From an uncultured Neisseria sp. (GTDB taxonomy: Bacteria; Pseudomonadota; Gammaproteobacteria; Burkholderiales; Neisseriaceae): DNA of 6,094 nt. The stretch's first letter is position 1. Each line of letters starts with the position of its first letter. Where the stretch lies: the NCBI GenBank assembly GCA_927911515.1, contig CAKMQH010000020.1, positions 1 through 6,094 of the forward strand. The letters run 5' to 3'. The position numbers and the translations under genes are program-made. Below are positions 6,028 through 6,094 of the stretch, piece after piece. The notes under the pieces are model-generated. The model was not told the DNA's origin, made no database searches, and saw only the letters and a program-made list of their open reading frames with translations.

Positions 6028-6037
6028 TCCTTGAAAA

Positions 6038-6094
6038 TATAGTGGATTAAATTAAATCAGGACAAGGCGACGAAGCCGCAGACATTACAATAGT
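6038..6094 (+). mobile_element. Correia element (CREE/NEMIS), cut by the window end
   Basis: It starts with TATAGTGGATTAA and continues with ATCAGGACAAGGCGACGAAG and CCGCAGACA, the same order as the element at 980-1135 read on its minus strand. Only the first 57 bases are visible. The bases after the terminus (ATTAA) differ from the corresponding CAAAA of the first copy, a known kind of end variation, and ATTACAATAGT replaces the first copy's GTACAGATAGT. Confidence 0.88.

Overview
This window is chromosomal DNA from a commensal Neisseria. Three things point there. First, at least nine copies of the 12-mer AGGTCGTCTGAA (or its complement) are present, the DNA uptake sequence dialect known from the N. 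mucosa / N. sicca / N. subflava type of species rather than ATGCCGTCTGAA of meningococcus and gonococcus. Second, there are Correia-type repeats (CREE/NEMIS) with TATAGTGGATTAA ends. Third, the proteins look neisserial. The species cannot be fixed from the sequence alone.

Layout. Positions 1-746 (minus strand) hold the 5' nine tenths of dapD, a lysine/peptidoglycan-precursor gene, whose frame is disturbed by six single-base indels that cancel out. Positions 747-979 hold its leader, a possible promoter and a DNA-uptake-sequence (DUS) hairpin that serves as terminator for the next gene. A complete 156-bp Correia element fills 980-1135. Next, on the minus strand, come a 12-TM sugar/H+ symporter-like MFS permease (1142-2473) and, upstream of it, a LacI-family regulator (2692-3729). 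A 291-bp divergent control region (3730-4020) follows. It carries a perfect FNR box (TTGAT-N4-ATCAA) placed correctly ahead of a -10 element firing toward pgi. Glucose-6-phosphate isomerase (pgi, 4021-5649, plus strand) follows; its reading frame breaks twice (-1 then +1), removing the Glu of the active site in the literal translation. From 5650 to 6037 there is no gene. This stretch holds the pgi terminator and two copies of a repeat module, each made of a DUS inverted repeat followed by paired GTGGAC / GTGGGC hairpins. At 6038 a second Correia element starts and runs off the window.

How it fits together. Permease, LacI-type regulator and pgi form a carbohydrate uptake and catabolism locus: the permease would bring in a sugar (a maltose- or sucrose-like disaccharide is plausible, not proven), the regulator would sense it or a derivative, and Pgi feeds glucose 6-phosphate/fructose 6-phosphate into central metabolism. 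The FNR box suggests that pgi is raised when oxygen is low. The block is bracketed by two Correia elements in opposite orientation. The eight indels in dapD and pgi sum to zero within each gene and many lie in short homopolymers, so I think sequencing error is more likely than gene decay. I see no new defence, mobile or secretion system; the most interesting material is regulatory and repetitive DNA.
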